A stretch of 64,000 nucleotides of DNA. It comes from Cytophagaceae bacterium. Lineage in GTDB: Bacteria; Bacteroidota; Bacteroidia; Cytophagales; Flexibacteraceae. A model generated the notes under the pieces. That model ran no database searches. It saw nothing but the letters and a program-made list of their open reading frames with translations, and was not told the DNA's origin. Positions within the stretch are counted from its first letter, which is position 1; each line of letters opens with the position of its first letter. The stretch is taken from positions 1 through 64,000 of the forward strand of contig JAIYDB010000039.1 in assembly GCA_027487695.1 (NCBI GenBank), in the 5' to 3' direction. Position numbers and translations under genes: made by a program. This document shows positions 38,563 through 47,829 of this stretch, piece after piece.

Positions 38563-39237
38563 ATGGCAGAAAGAAGTTCCGTATTTGATATGATTGGACC
38601 CGTTATGATTGGTCCTAGTAGTAGCCATACTGCAGGTGTGGTACGCATAGGACTTGTGGCCCATCTCCTTTTAAATAGTGCGCCTGAAAAGTGTACTGTT
38701 ACTTTCTATAATAGCTTTGCCACCACTTTTGAAGGGCATGGTAGCGATAGAGCTATTTTGGCTGGGCTTATGGGTATGCCTACCGACGATAATCGAATAA
38801 AAACTGCCCTAGATGTAGCCAAAGAAAGAGGAATTGCCTATCAGTTTAAACCAGTAGGTAATGCAAGTACAATGCACCCTAATACTATTAAAATTCATGC
38901 TACCTCTGGCGATCGAAGCATTGAAGTTACTGGCCAAAGTTTAGGGGGAGGGGTAATTTGTATAGTGAATGTGAACGGGTTTACCTGCAATTTTAGCGCA
39001 GGTACCGATACCTTGATTATTGAAGCAGACGATGTTAAAGGTTCTATTGCCTTTATTGCCGATGTACTTAGTGCCGACGATTGCAATATTGCCACCATGA
39101 GTTGCAACCGCCGTGGCAAGGCCGATATTGCCTGCCTTGTAATTGAAATAGATTCGCCACCACGAGATATAACTATCCAATACCTTCAGCATCTTACTTG
39201 GGTAAGAAGCGTGAATCACTTGAAATCTGTCCGATGA
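38563..39237 (+). CDS. sdaAB: L-serine dehydratase, iron-sulfur type, beta subunit
   Basis: A 224-residue protein with the beta-subunit signature IGPSSSHTAGVVRIG, then SFATTFEGHGSDRAI and a C-terminal ACT domain (about residues 150-224: FIADVLSADDCNIATMSCNRRG). This subunit joins an alpha subunit carrying a [4Fe-4S] cluster to convert L-serine to pyruvate and ammonia. The alpha subunit is not adjacent and must be encoded elsewhere. Its stop overlaps the start of the TolC-type gene by four bases (ATGA), which implies translational coupling of two genes with no obvious functional link. Confidence 0.9.
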   Translation: MAERSSVFDMIGPVMIGPSSSHTAGVVRIGLVAHLLLNSAPEKCTVTFYNSFATTFEGHGSDRAILAGLMGMPTDDNRIKTALDVAKERGIAYQFKPVGNASTMHPNTIKIHATSGDRSIEVTGQSLGGGVICIVNVNGFTCNFSAGTDTLIIEADDVKGSIAFIADVLSADDCNIATMSCNRRGKADIACLVIEIDSPPRDITIQYLQHLTWVRSVNHLKSVR

Positions 39238-40682
39238 AAAAAAGACTAGCCACCTTAGGGCTTTTATTAGCCTTTGGCTTCACTCACAAAACGATGGCCC
39301 AAACGGGCAAACAATGGAGCTTAAAAGAATGTGTTGATTATGCCTTTCAGCACAATGTTTCTATTAAGACCCAACAAAACGCCGTTCAAACCAATAAGAA
39401 CAACCAGTTCCAGAGCAAAATGAATTTGCTGCCTGGAGCTAGTGCATCGGCATCGCAATCGTATAGCGGGGGTGGTCGTTCGGTCGATCCTTTTACTAAT
39501 ACTATTGTGGTTGACCAAACCTTCCGCAGTAATAACTTTAGCGTGGGTGCTAACTGGGCTTTGTTCAGAGGCTTTCAGAATATAAATGCTTTAAGTCAAA
39601 GTGCTTTAACTACTAAAGCATCTGAGTTTGATGTAGAAACCCAAAAGAATACTATCTCCTTAAATGTAGTATCGGCTTATGTAAATATGTTGGCTGGTTA
39701 TGAGCAGGTTACCGTGGCAGAAGAACAGCTAAAACTTACCCAGGCACAGGTAGAAAGAACCCAGAAATTGGTAAACGCTGGAGCTAGTGCAGAAGTAAAT
39801 CTATTGAACCTGAAAGCGCAATTAGCAACCGACGAACTGAATTTGATAACAGCACAAACCTCACTTGATTTGGCGCGATTACAAATTCAGCAATTGATGC
39901 AAAAGCCAGTGGAGCAGAACTTTGAAATTGATCGTCCGCAGTTGAATGTGCCTAACTCCGCTTCGTTGGCAGAAAACCCACAGCAAATCTATCAGACAGC
40001 AGAAAAGGCATTACCTCAAGTAAAGGCTGCTGAAACACGTATTCAATCAGCCAACCAAAATATCAGGATTACCAAAGGTGGCTTCTCCCCAACTTTGGAT
40101 ATGCAATTTGGTTACTTTACTAATTACTCTGGTTTGGCAACCAAGTTTGCTATATCAGGTGCAGAAGAACGATTGAGCCAGTATTATTATAGAGATGCTA
40201 ATAATGGAGTGGTACCAGTTTATCAGGTAGCACCCATTGGGAGAAGTGAAAAAATTGGCTTCAACTCACAGTTCAGAGACAACTTGAGACAATCACTAAG
40301 CTTTAGTTTGAATGTGCCCATTTTTAGCAATTGGCAAAACCATACCAATTTAAGCAATGCTAAAATTCAGCGATACAATGCAGAATTGAATGCACAAACC
40401 ACCAAAAACACGCTCCGTCAGGAAGTAGAACAAGCTTGGTTAGATGCCAGAACAGCAAGCAAACGCTATGAAAGCACCCAAAAGCAAGTGCAATCATTAA
40501 AAGAAGCCTTGCGTGCTAACGAACAACGCCTAAACGTAGGCGCCATTAACTCTGTAGATTATACACAAAGCAAGACAAACCTTGCTCGCGCAGAATCTGA
40601 CTTAGTAAGAGCTAAATATGACTTGGTACTACGCATAAAACTGCTTGACTTTTACTTAGGTAAGGGATTAGACTTGAACTAA
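39234..40682 (+). CDS. TolC family outer-membrane efflux protein
   Basis: A 482-residue TolC-like protein. Signal peptide (residues 1-23, ending TMAQ) then LKECVDYAFQHNVSIKTQQN, typical of the first helix, and two repeated coiled-coil/beta-strand halves (AYVNMLAGYEQVTVAEEQLKLT; EVEQAWLDARTASKRYEST). It forms the outer-membrane duct of tripartite efflux or type I secretion. No membrane fusion or pump gene is adjacent. I chose ATG 39234 inside the sdaAB stop (ATGA overlap) because the signal peptide begins there. A strong terminator follows. Confidence 0.9.
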   Translation: MKKRLATLGLLLAFGFTHKTMAQTGKQWSLKECVDYAFQHNVSIKTQQNAVQTNKNNQFQSKMNLLPGASASASQSYSGGGRSVDPFTNTIVVDQTFRSNNFSVGANWALFRGFQNINALSQSALTTKASEFDVETQKNTISLNVVSAYVNMLAGYEQVTVAEEQLKLTQAQVERTQKLVNAGASAEVNLLNLKAQLATDELNLITAQTSLDLARLQIQQLMQKPVEQNFEIDRPQLNVPNSASLAENPQQIYQTAEKALPQVKAAETRIQSANQNIRITKGGFSPTLDMQFGYFTNYSGLATKFAISGAEERLSQYYYRDANNGVVPVYQVAPIGRSEKIGFNSQFRDNLRQSLSFSLNVPIFSNWQNHTNLSNAKIQRYNAELNAQTTKNTLRQEVEQAWLDARTASKRYESTQKQVQSLKEALRANEQRLNVGAINSVDYTQSKTNLARAESDLVRAKYDLVLRIKLLDFYLGKGLDLN

Positions 40683-40696
40683 AAATAGGCATTTGG

Positions 40697-40720
40697 GCCC
40701 CGCGCACCGGGGCTTTTTTT
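40697..40720 (+). terminator. Rho-independent terminator after the TolC gene
   Basis: GCCCCG (40697-40702), loop CGCAC, CGGGGC (40708-40713), then seven T's. It lies 14 bp beyond the TolC stop codon and before the convergent beta-oxidation gene. Confidence 0.9.
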
Positions 40721-40734
40721 GTGGACTAAACCAG

Positions 40735-43149
40735 CTAATTCCTCACCACCTTCTTCCCAGTCAATACAGCATTAATTCGCTCTAGAGTTTTATGCTCGCC
40801 TAGCAGACTTAAAAAGGCCTCACGCTCTAAGTCTAAAAGGTATTGCTCGCTTACGTTTTGTGGTGCCGATAATGCGCCACCACAGATTACGTAAGCTAAC
40901 TTTTCAGCAATTAACTTATCGTGGGCAGAGATAAAGCCACCCTCCAACATTTGGTGCGCAGCAACATATAAACCAGCTAATCCTGTTTTGCCTTGCACTT
41001 TAATAGGTGTTGGCTGTGGTGCCACATACCCTCTATTTGCCATAAGCTTGGCTAGGTCCTTTGCATCAGCTATTTGGTTAGCTCTATTCATGGAAACTAG
41101 AGCACCATTCTTGATATAATACAAATCTACAGCTTCATAAGCACTGCCAGAAACCTTAGCTGTAGCTATGTTCATATATATCCTTTGGAGCATATTCAAT
41201 TCCACATCTCCAGCTATGCTTCGTTCAGAAATGCGTCTTGCCATTTCTTTAGTTCCTCCGCCAGCAGGTATTAAACCTACACCAAACTCAACCAATCCTG
41301 TATATAATTCAGGCGTTGTATGCACTGCCGAAGCATGCAACATTAATTCGCAAGCTCCGCCTAGGGCCATACCGTGAGGAGCTACAACAATTGGAATGTT
41401 GGCATACCGAACCTTTAGCATAATTTGCTGAAACTGCTGGATAAGCATATCTAATTGCCCCCAATCCTTATCGCAAGCCAACATATAAGGTATCACCAAA
41501 TTAGCTCCTAAAGAAAAGTTATCACCTCCATTAGCAATTACCATTCCATCAAAGTGGTTTTCAGCAATGGAAATAGATTCAGCAATTCCCTCCATTACGC
41601 CGCCGCCCATAACATTCATCTTGGTTAGGAACGATAGCTTTAGAATACCATCGCCCATATCAACCAAAGTCACATCTGAGTTGGTCCACACTTGGTTATG
41701 ACTTCTAACTAAATAAAACTTAAGAGGACTATTTATAACATCTTTAGATTCATTAAAAAATTTATCAGGCCAGCCCTGAGCTTCTGAATCATAAAAGGTT
41801 TGGAATCCTTCCTGAATAAAGGAAGTAAACCAACCAGATTCAAGTGTTATATATTTATCAATAAGAGCTTTTCCCTTTTCAATACCTAATTTATCCCAAA
41901 GCTCAAACACGCCTAACTCCCAACCAAACCCTGCTTTTAAAGCAGTGTCCATTGAGGTAAAACTTGAACTTATTTCAGGTATTCTGTTCACAGCGTAGGC
42001 AAACAAACCAGCAAACAATTTTTGATAAAAACTTCCAACTTTTCCTTCAATTTTCAGAAGAGCGGCAATCCTTCTTGGTAGATTCGTTTCTTGTAGTATT
42101 TGCTTCAATTCCGGAAACAACCTTTCAGATTTTGGTTTGTACTCCAAACTAGTTACATCTAAAAAGCTTATTTCTGTTTCTCCATTTATTGATTTTGATT
42201 TCTGATAGAAGCCTTTTCCAGATTTATCGCCAAAGAATTTGTTATTGACTAAATACTCAATATAGTTAGGAATACGAAACACTTCTCGTTGCTCATCGTT
42301 AACTAAAGCTTGGTGTAAACCTTGGGCAACTTTGGCAAGTGTATCTATACCTACTACATCAGCAGTTCGGAAAGTTGCCGACTTTGGTCTGCCAATAATA
42401 GGACCCGTGAGGTAGTCTATCTCTTCAACTGAAAAGCCAAACTCCGCCATCAATTGCAGGGTGTACATAATGGAAAACACCCCCATTCTGTTAGCTATAA
42501 AAGCAGGCGTATCGTTACAGATAACAGTTTCCTTACCCAAGAATTTACCTATAAATCCATCTAGGAATAATACAATTTTAGAATCGGTATCTGGAGTTGG
42601 AATAATCTCTACCAACTTCAAATAACGAGGCGGATTAAAAAAGTGAACGCCCGCAAAGTGCTGCCTAAAATCGGCCGACCTTCCCTTAGTTAATAAGTGA
42701 ATTGGGATGCCGCTGGTGTTAGAGGTTACTAAGGTTCCTGGCTTTCTGAATTGTTCAACCTGCTCATATAAACCACGCTTGATTTCAAGGTCTTCAATGA
42801 TCACCTCCACAATCCAATCGGCAGTGGCAATCTTAGGCAAATCATCTCTGAAATTACCTGTAGTAATTCTCTCTACAAAACTTGGATGGTATAATGGGTT
42901 TGGCTGCAACTTTAGTGCGGCCTGTAAGGCAGCATCTACTATTGCATTGGCAACTTTAGGATGAGCCAATGAAAGTCCCTTAGCGGTTTGTTCTAGGGTT
43001 AATTGCTCAGGTGCTCTATCTAAAAGCAAGACTTTAAAACCTGCATTGGCAAAGTGCAAGGCAATTTGAGAGCCCATAACGCCGCTGCCTAAAACTGCCA
43101 CAGATCTAATAATTCGTTTTGGTTCCGATAATGTTTGAGCTAATGCCAT
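40735..43149 (-). CDS. 3-hydroxyacyl-CoA dehydrogenase / enoyl-CoA hydratase fusion (FadN-type)
   Basis: An 804-residue fused beta-oxidation enzyme. The N-terminal NAD-binding domain is AVLGSGVMGSQIALHFANAGF, the 3HCDH C-terminal domain has GNDTPAFIANRMGVFSIM-like and LTGPIIGRPKSATFRTADVVGID segments, and the crotonase part holds MALGGACELMLHASAVHTTPE and GVGLIPAGGGTKEMARR. The dehydrogenase-first order is that of FadN (Bacillus) and unlike FadB/FadJ, whose hydratase is N-terminal. I chose ATG 43149 over the further upstream ATG at 43176. No thiolase or acyl-CoA dehydrogenase is adjacent, unlike in many fadN operons. Confidence 0.88.
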   Translation of the reverse strand: MALAQTLSEPKRIIRSVAVLGSGVMGSQIALHFANAGFKVLLLDRAPEQLTLEQTAKGLSLAHPKVANAIVDAALQAALKLQPNPLYHPSFVERITTGNFRDDLPKIATADWIVEVIIEDLEIKRGLYEQVEQFRKPGTLVTSNTSGIPIHLLTKGRSADFRQHFAGVHFFNPPRYLKLVEIIPTPDTDSKIVLFLDGFIGKFLGKETVICNDTPAFIANRMGVFSIMYTLQLMAEFGFSVEEIDYLTGPIIGRPKSATFRTADVVGIDTLAKVAQGLHQALVNDEQREVFRIPNYIEYLVNNKFFGDKSGKGFYQKSKSINGETEISFLDVTSLEYKPKSERLFPELKQILQETNLPRRIAALLKIEGKVGSFYQKLFAGLFAYAVNRIPEISSSFTSMDTALKAGFGWELGVFELWDKLGIEKGKALIDKYITLESGWFTSFIQEGFQTFYDSEAQGWPDKFFNESKDVINSPLKFYLVRSHNQVWTNSDVTLVDMGDGILKLSFLTKMNVMGGGVMEGIAESISIAENHFDGMVIANGGDNFSLGANLVIPYMLACDKDWGQLDMLIQQFQQIMLKVRYANIPIVVAPHGMALGGACELMLHASAVHTTPELYTGLVEFGVGLIPAGGGTKEMARRISERSIAGDVELNMLQRIYMNIATAKVSGSAYEAVDLYYIKNGALVSMNRANQIADAKDLAKLMANRGYVAPQPTPIKVQGKTGLAGLYVAAHQMLEGGFISAHDKLIAEKLAYVICGGALSAPQNVSEQYLLDLEREAFLSLLGEHKTLERINAVLTGKKVVRN

Positions 43150-43355
43150 ATACCCTTTGTAGTTCTTGTAAATCAAGTGTAAAGTAAGAATTTATTAGGT
43201 TTATAGGTTCTATAAAAATGGCAAGCTTTGCCTATTGCCTTACTTATTTTTAAATGCAAGCCAACAAATGCAGCAAGTTGAAGGTTTATTGCTTTGTTTT
43301 GCAGTTATATTTCCGAGCCTATTATAGGTTCATCTAACATTTACATCGTAACCAA

Positions 43356-43967
43356 ATGAATCACTTACACATTACCATAGTAGTTTTATTTATGGTATGG
43401 TTTGCTTACAAAGCATTCCTTTTACTTACTGGCAAAACCGCACAATTAGATAGCCTAAGAGCTAAATTTAAGCTTGTTGATATTATTTTAGGCGTGCTTA
43501 TCCTAGCAACAGGCGGCTATTTGATTGCTAAACTAGGTCACCCACCTTTGTATATGATGGTGAAACTTGGCCTTGTGCTTGCCTTAATCCCAATGGGTAT
43601 TGTGGCTATTAACAAGAAAATTAAGCCTATGGCAATAGTTGTATTATTGGGCTTTGTATATGTATTTATTGCTTCTCAGGCAAAATCGTTGACCCTTCAA
43701 AAGGCAGATGCTACGGCACAATTGGCTTCTGGTAATTTATTAGAAGCAGGTGCTATTATCTATACCAACGAATGCCAACGTTGCCACGGCGATAAAGGCG
43801 ATGCTATGATTGCTGGTGCTAAAAACCTACAAGTAACTATGCTTGATAATGCTGGCATTAAAGAAATGGTTACCAATGGCAAAAACACAATGCCTGCCTA
43901 TGGCGACAAACTTTCTGCACAAGAAATTGATGCGGTAGTTGCTTACGCTGCTAGCCTGAAAAAGTAA
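43356..43967 (+). CDS. SirB-like membrane domain fused to cytochrome c
   Basis: A 203-residue protein with two parts. Residues 1-112 hold four membrane helices with a start like MNHLHITIVVLFMVWFAYKAFLL and the pattern FKLVDIILGVLILATGGY, resembling the SirB family. Residues about 120-203 form a small class I cytochrome c domain: haem motif CQRCH near residue 139 and axial Met in NTMPAYG. The cytochrome domain must face the periplasm. It may pass electrons in a respiratory or protective pathway. Its stop codon abuts that of the convergent gene with no gap. The role is unknown. Confidence 0.75.
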   Translation: MNHLHITIVVLFMVWFAYKAFLLLTGKTAQLDSLRAKFKLVDIILGVLILATGGYLIAKLGHPPLYMMVKLGLVLALIPMGIVAINKKIKPMAIVVLLGFVYVFIASQAKSLTLQKADATAQLASGNLLEAGAIIYTNECQRCHGDKGDAMIAGAKNLQVTMLDNAGIKEMVTNGKNTMPAYGDKLSAQEIDAVVAYAASLKK

Positions 43968-46625
43968 TTACTGAAGAATTACCTTGATAATGCCCTTTTC
44001 AGTAGTGGTATAAAGGGTATATTTTAATGTTCTGGAATTGAACAAAAGACTCACCGGATATCTGTTTTCAACAGGCTTTTCGGTGAGTTTTTTTAGTGCC
44101 CCATTGTACACATAAGTACGTCCTGTTTTCTGATAGTTTAACAACAAGACTTCTTTACCGCCACCAAACTGATAGTATTGAATTTCTGGCAATTCGCCTG
44201 TGGCAGGAATAGACTCTCCCATTTTTGAACCATTTGGCTTAAAGAAATCTAGCTTACCTCCAGAAAAACGAGCAATCACAAAACCGTGAGACTGTGCCTC
44301 TGGCACAAGTACGAACCGAGCGTCTTTCCCGGGACGTTCAAACTGGTTTTTTTCTAAAAAGGTACCATCTATATTCCAGCGACTTAAGCCACCGTATTCG
44401 CTCATAGCCAATAAGTAACTATCAGTTGCCGTATTGCCTGATTTAGCAAAGAGTTGAGTTAAAATCCTCGTTTCCGCATTCACTGGAAAGCCTGGCACAA
44501 GCTTTCCTTCTTGGTTTATCAGGAATAATTCGCCCCCATCATTAGCCAGAGTCAAATAGGTGGTATTCCCTTGCTTGAAAGATATTGGCGGAAATTGAAA
44601 ATTGCCCTTTAATGGTAAGTTAGGCCAACGTCGTAATTCCTTTGTCCGCCAATTTACTTGCATCAATCCTGTATCAGGTAAGTAAGTAAGCAGCAAGGGT
44701 TCAGAATCTGGCATTAACTCAAACGATTTTAGCCAAGATGCAGGTCGTATCCTGTTATGAGGAATAAGCATAGCCGTATTGGTATCACCTTCGGCAACAA
44801 GCTCTATACCTTTGGTGGTTGATGCAGCAATCCAACGGGCACCATTCACTGCATTAAACGTGATAGGACTAATATTGATGGTCCCTATGGTTTGATATTC
44901 AAAGCTTGTTTCCTGATTTACCACCTTCAAGACCAAGTGCTTGGCAGAATCGGCAAAGACCAAATCTAACTTCGAGGTACTGGTATTCCTGCCCAATTTA
45001 GGTGCTAAAACAGGTAGCCCATTCAATGGAATAATGTTTTCCTCTTCTGCAATGGCAATAGCATTTTGCTGTTTTTCAGTATTTAATTCAAAGCTGAGCA
45101 AAGCCTTAAATCCCCCTTCAACTGACTGACCGATACCAAAACTTGCCGACTTAAACTTGTTGTAAACCGTGTCGGTAGCATAGAGCGCGATTTTCATGGC
45201 ATCAGAACCAAAGCCTACCAATATATTCTTGGCATAAGCACCTCTCACCAAAGCCAAATAGCGCAAATCGTTCGTTGGTAATTGATAACCTTCCAAGCTT
45301 TCTTTGTTCACCAAGGCCTCTTTCAAGGCACTCAATCGGGCATAGCTATTAGAGAAGACTAGGAAATCCTCTTGCTTCATTACATAGGCATTCCCTTCCA
45401 ACTGATAAGCCTCCCCAGCGATAGCCTCAGTAATAGCTGCTGAGGATAGACCTATGATATCATTAGCAGTGCCTTCCGTTTCCGAGGTAGATTGATTGGC
45501 CATTGATAAACAAACCTTAGCAAGCGTTTGACTATAAGGCATATAAATCAACTTATCGGGATTGGTTTCCCCGAACAATTCTGGTTCAGGAACCACAATG
45601 CCCAGCGTTCCTTGCACCGAAGCTTTGAGTGCTTCTACATTGGTTTTGTACTGCTGGCGCAATACATTTTCAGCCAATTGCTGGCTTTCATTAGATTTTT
45701 GATTGAGCCATAATTCAGGCAAAACTGCACTCAATTGAATAAAAGCCGCCTGCTGAGGAATTACTTCAAAAACCTTTTCATCAATTTTATTACCGAACGA
45801 AAGCAAGTTGCTACTATCCGCCAATTGGATACTTCCTTGTAACGATAACCGGTTTTCATCACTCACCCACTGACCGTTAAAACCAGTGAGCTTCCATTCT
45901 TTTTGGGTAAAATCAGTAGAGAAAGTTGGGAAATACTTTGCCTGATACACCCCCAAACTATTGCTATTCAGATAGAAACGTACCTTTTCGCCTTTGCTAT
46001 CCCAGTCGGTAGCTGAAACAGTGGTTTCCCATTGGGTTTTCTTTTCTTTAGCCCTAATGGCATCTTCCACTAATAAAGCCTTTCTACTTACCAAGAACGT
46101 TTCATCGGTATAGGCGTAGGCAAACCGAGTGGCGGTTTGGGTATGCTCAAGCTCGAATAAATCTATTTTTTGGAAGGTGCGCTTTCTGATTTTCCAGCCC
46201 TTTTCAATAAGCGACTGACTTATCTTTTGCTCTAAACTATGGAAAGAATCCGCCTGAATGGGCAGATAAACCAAGTATTGATAACTACCATTCCCTTCCG
46301 GATGCTGAGATATAAAAACAGTTTTATCCGCACTAAAGTCGCTCAGGTCGGCAAATGGTTTTAAGGCGAGTTTTGCCGCCATAAAATCGTGGTCTAAGTC
46401 CTTAAATACTTGCAGCTTACTTACCGACTTAAATACATCGCCCTCTTTTACCCGCAACCAGGTAGTAACCGGATTAGCCACTTCAATAACCATTGACGCA
46501 TTGGAAGGCACTAAAGTCCATATACCCTTTTGCGGTTTGTTAGCAAATAAGAAAAACCAAGCAGCAATAGCAGCCCCAAGAATTGCCACGCCAATAATCC
46601 AATACCAGTAAGCCTTTAAACGCAT
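43968..46625 (-). CDS. Membrane-anchored DUF3352-like protein, 885 aa
   Basis: A large protein with one N-terminal membrane helix (YWYWIIGVAILGAAIAAWFFLF), then a periplasmic body. The early part (LVPSNASMVIEVANPVTTW and ADKTVFISQHP) recalls DUF3352-type domains, which are common in Bacteroidota but of unknown function. The last third has beta-propeller-like repeats (NDGGELFLINQEGKLVPGFPV and GGLSRWNIDGTFLE), suggesting a PQQ-like fold. I chose ATG 46625 over the TTG at 46631. It lies at the edge of the repeat-rich region and its stop directly adjoins that of the cytochrome gene. Confidence 0.6.
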   Translation of the reverse strand: MRLKAYWYWIIGVAILGAAIAAWFFLFANKPQKGIWTLVPSNASMVIEVANPVTTWLRVKEGDVFKSVSKLQVFKDLDHDFMAAKLALKPFADLSDFSADKTVFISQHPEGNGSYQYLVYLPIQADSFHSLEQKISQSLIEKGWKIRKRTFQKIDLFELEHTQTATRFAYAYTDETFLVSRKALLVEDAIRAKEKKTQWETTVSATDWDSKGEKVRFYLNSNSLGVYQAKYFPTFSTDFTQKEWKLTGFNGQWVSDENRLSLQGSIQLADSSNLLSFGNKIDEKVFEVIPQQAAFIQLSAVLPELWLNQKSNESQQLAENVLRQQYKTNVEALKASVQGTLGIVVPEPELFGETNPDKLIYMPYSQTLAKVCLSMANQSTSETEGTANDIIGLSSAAITEAIAGEAYQLEGNAYVMKQEDFLVFSNSYARLSALKEALVNKESLEGYQLPTNDLRYLALVRGAYAKNILVGFGSDAMKIALYATDTVYNKFKSASFGIGQSVEGGFKALLSFELNTEKQQNAIAIAEEENIIPLNGLPVLAPKLGRNTSTSKLDLVFADSAKHLVLKVVNQETSFEYQTIGTINISPITFNAVNGARWIAASTTKGIELVAEGDTNTAMLIPHNRIRPASWLKSFELMPDSEPLLLTYLPDTGLMQVNWRTKELRRWPNLPLKGNFQFPPISFKQGNTTYLTLANDGGELFLINQEGKLVPGFPVNAETRILTQLFAKSGNTATDSYLLAMSEYGGLSRWNIDGTFLEKNQFERPGKDARFVLVPEAQSHGFVIARFSGGKLDFFKPNGSKMGESIPATGELPEIQYYQFGGGKEVLLLNYQKTGRTYVYNGALKKLTEKPVENRYPVSLLFNSRTLKYTLYTTTEKGIIKVILQ

Positions 46626-46689
46626 ACACAAAAAACCCTGTTTTTGCTGAGTAAATCAAGGAAAAAGAAAAAAGGGGAGATGTTGGATT

Positions 46690-46776
46690 GAAAAAATTAC
46701 GCTTTGCTTTACTTACTAAGACATGTAACCAGAGTTATTTCGTTATTAGGTTTTGAAGATTTGGAGGAAAAGGGGT
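46690..46776 (+). repeat. Palindromic element, decayed half copy (A)
   Basis: This retains the second hairpin loop (AAAAAATTACGCTTTGCTT) and a mutated right arm (CTAAGACATGTAACC for CTAAGACGTGGAACC). It is followed by the conserved tail ending GAAGATTTGGAGGAAAAGGGG. The left hairpin and spacer are missing. It lies between the DUF3352-like gene and the secreted protein gene at 46787. Confidence 0.7.
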
Positions 46777-46786
46777 GCTATTTAGA

Positions 46787-47296
46787 TTAATGAATTAGGT
46801 TAAACTTTACTATTTCATCATCAGGAATACAAAACATACCATTACAAATATCTACTTCACAAAGTATATTTACTTTATTTTTAATTTTCTTTCTCAAAAA
46901 AACCAAATTATTAATCCTTCTCTTTGCAAATTTCTTTCGATCGATTATGTTTACAATAATCAAGTCGCTTTTGGAAAATTCTTTTCGAATCATCTTATGA
47001 ACCTCCAACCTGCCATTGCTCTCTAAATAATTATGTATATTAAAAATAAATTTAATACTATCAAGTGACTTAAGATTCCTATAAATAATTGAATCTTTAT
47101 TATCAAACCAAATCAAACCTGGCAAATAACTCAATTTAATAAATTCAGTAGAATCTGAGGGATTAACCATTTCCACATAACATAAATTTTTAATTATTTG
47201 TCCATTATGAAGCATTATTAGCCGTAAAGATGTTGTCTGTGCTGAACAAAATACAGAATAGAACAAGAGTACAAATATTATAAATATCTTTTTCAT
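46787..47296 (-). CDS. Small secreted protein, unknown, between repeat copies A and B
   Basis: 169 residues with a signal peptide (MKKIFIIFVLLFYSVFCSAQ). The mature part is rich in Ile, Lys and Asn, with cysteines at CYVE, CEVDICNGMFC. I do not recognise it. An in-frame extension to 47446 exists, but that part is only translated repeat. The true ATG 47296 sits 4 bp from the left end of element B. It is strongly AT-rich and lies between element copies A and B, a cassette-like position. Confidence 0.6.
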   Translation of the reverse strand: MKKIFIIFVLLFYSVFCSAQTTSLRLIMLHNGQIIKNLCYVEMVNPSDSTEFIKLSYLPGLIWFDNKDSIIYRNLKSLDSIKFIFNIHNYLESNGRLEVHKMIRKEFSKSDLIIVNIIDRKKFAKRRINNLVFLRKKIKNKVNILCEVDICNGMFCIPDDEIVKFNLIH

Positions 47297-47300
47297 TGCA

Positions 47301-47540
47301 CCCCCACTAGTTCCACGACTTAAGAAATGAAGGTATAGCCGCACATTTCCGAGACTTGGAACTGCTAACCCCACGCCTGCAAATAGTTTTGCGTTACTGC
47401 CGTTATTTACCATACCCAAAGATATAAAAAGTAGTGGTTTTTCCACGTCTCGGAAAAAATTACGCTTTGCTTATTTTTTCCTAAGACGTGGAACCAGAGT
47501 TATTTGCTTATTGGGATTTTGAAGACTTGGAGGCAAAAGG
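47301..47540 (+). repeat. Palindromic element, near-complete copy (B)
   Basis: Starts CCCCCACTAGTTCCACG. Hairpin 1 is 47310-47362 (mutated arms), spacer about 77 bp, hairpin 2 is 47440-47494 with right arm CCTAAGACGTGGAAC, then tail to about 47540 (AGACTTGGAGGCAAAAGG). The two hairpins are inverted relative to each other. It carries a TATCTTTG sequence (47417-47424, minus strand) that resembles the phylum -7 box, pointing at the gene at 46787. Confidence 0.85.
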
Positions 47541-47565
47541 ATATTAAAATTAAAGTAAACTTTTT

Positions 47566-47806
47566 CCCCCACTGGTTCCACGTCTTAGGAAATGAAGGCG
47601 TAGCCGCACATTTCCGAGACGTGGAACTGCTAACCCTACGTCTGCAAATAGTTTTGTGCTACTGCCGTTATTTACCATACCCAAAGATATAAAAAGTAGT
47701 GGTTGTTCCACGTCTCGGAAAAAATTACGCTTTGCTTATTTTTTCTTAAGACGTGGAACCAGTGTTATTTGCAAACCAAGTTTTTGATGACTTGGATGTA
47801 AAAGGG
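47566..47806 (+). repeat. Palindromic element, near-complete copy (C)
   Basis: Begins CCCCCACTGGTTCCACG. Hairpin 1 is 47575-47627, hairpin 2 is 47705-47759, tail to about 47806 (GACTTGGATGTAAAAGGG). It is the best match to the consensus and lies directly after copy B in the same orientation, separated by only 25 bp of unrelated AT-rich sequence. Confidence 0.88.
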
Positions 47807-47829
47807 CTAACCTATATCATTAATTTATA

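Noticed and set aside
47296-47446. In-frame protein extensions through the repeat (peptide with KLFAGVGLAVP...LHFL) seen for copies B, E and F
   Set aside because: The same peptide appears in every copy because the element lacks stops in one frame. It has no start context of its own and the hairpins would dominate the RNA. Treated as repeat-derived noise.
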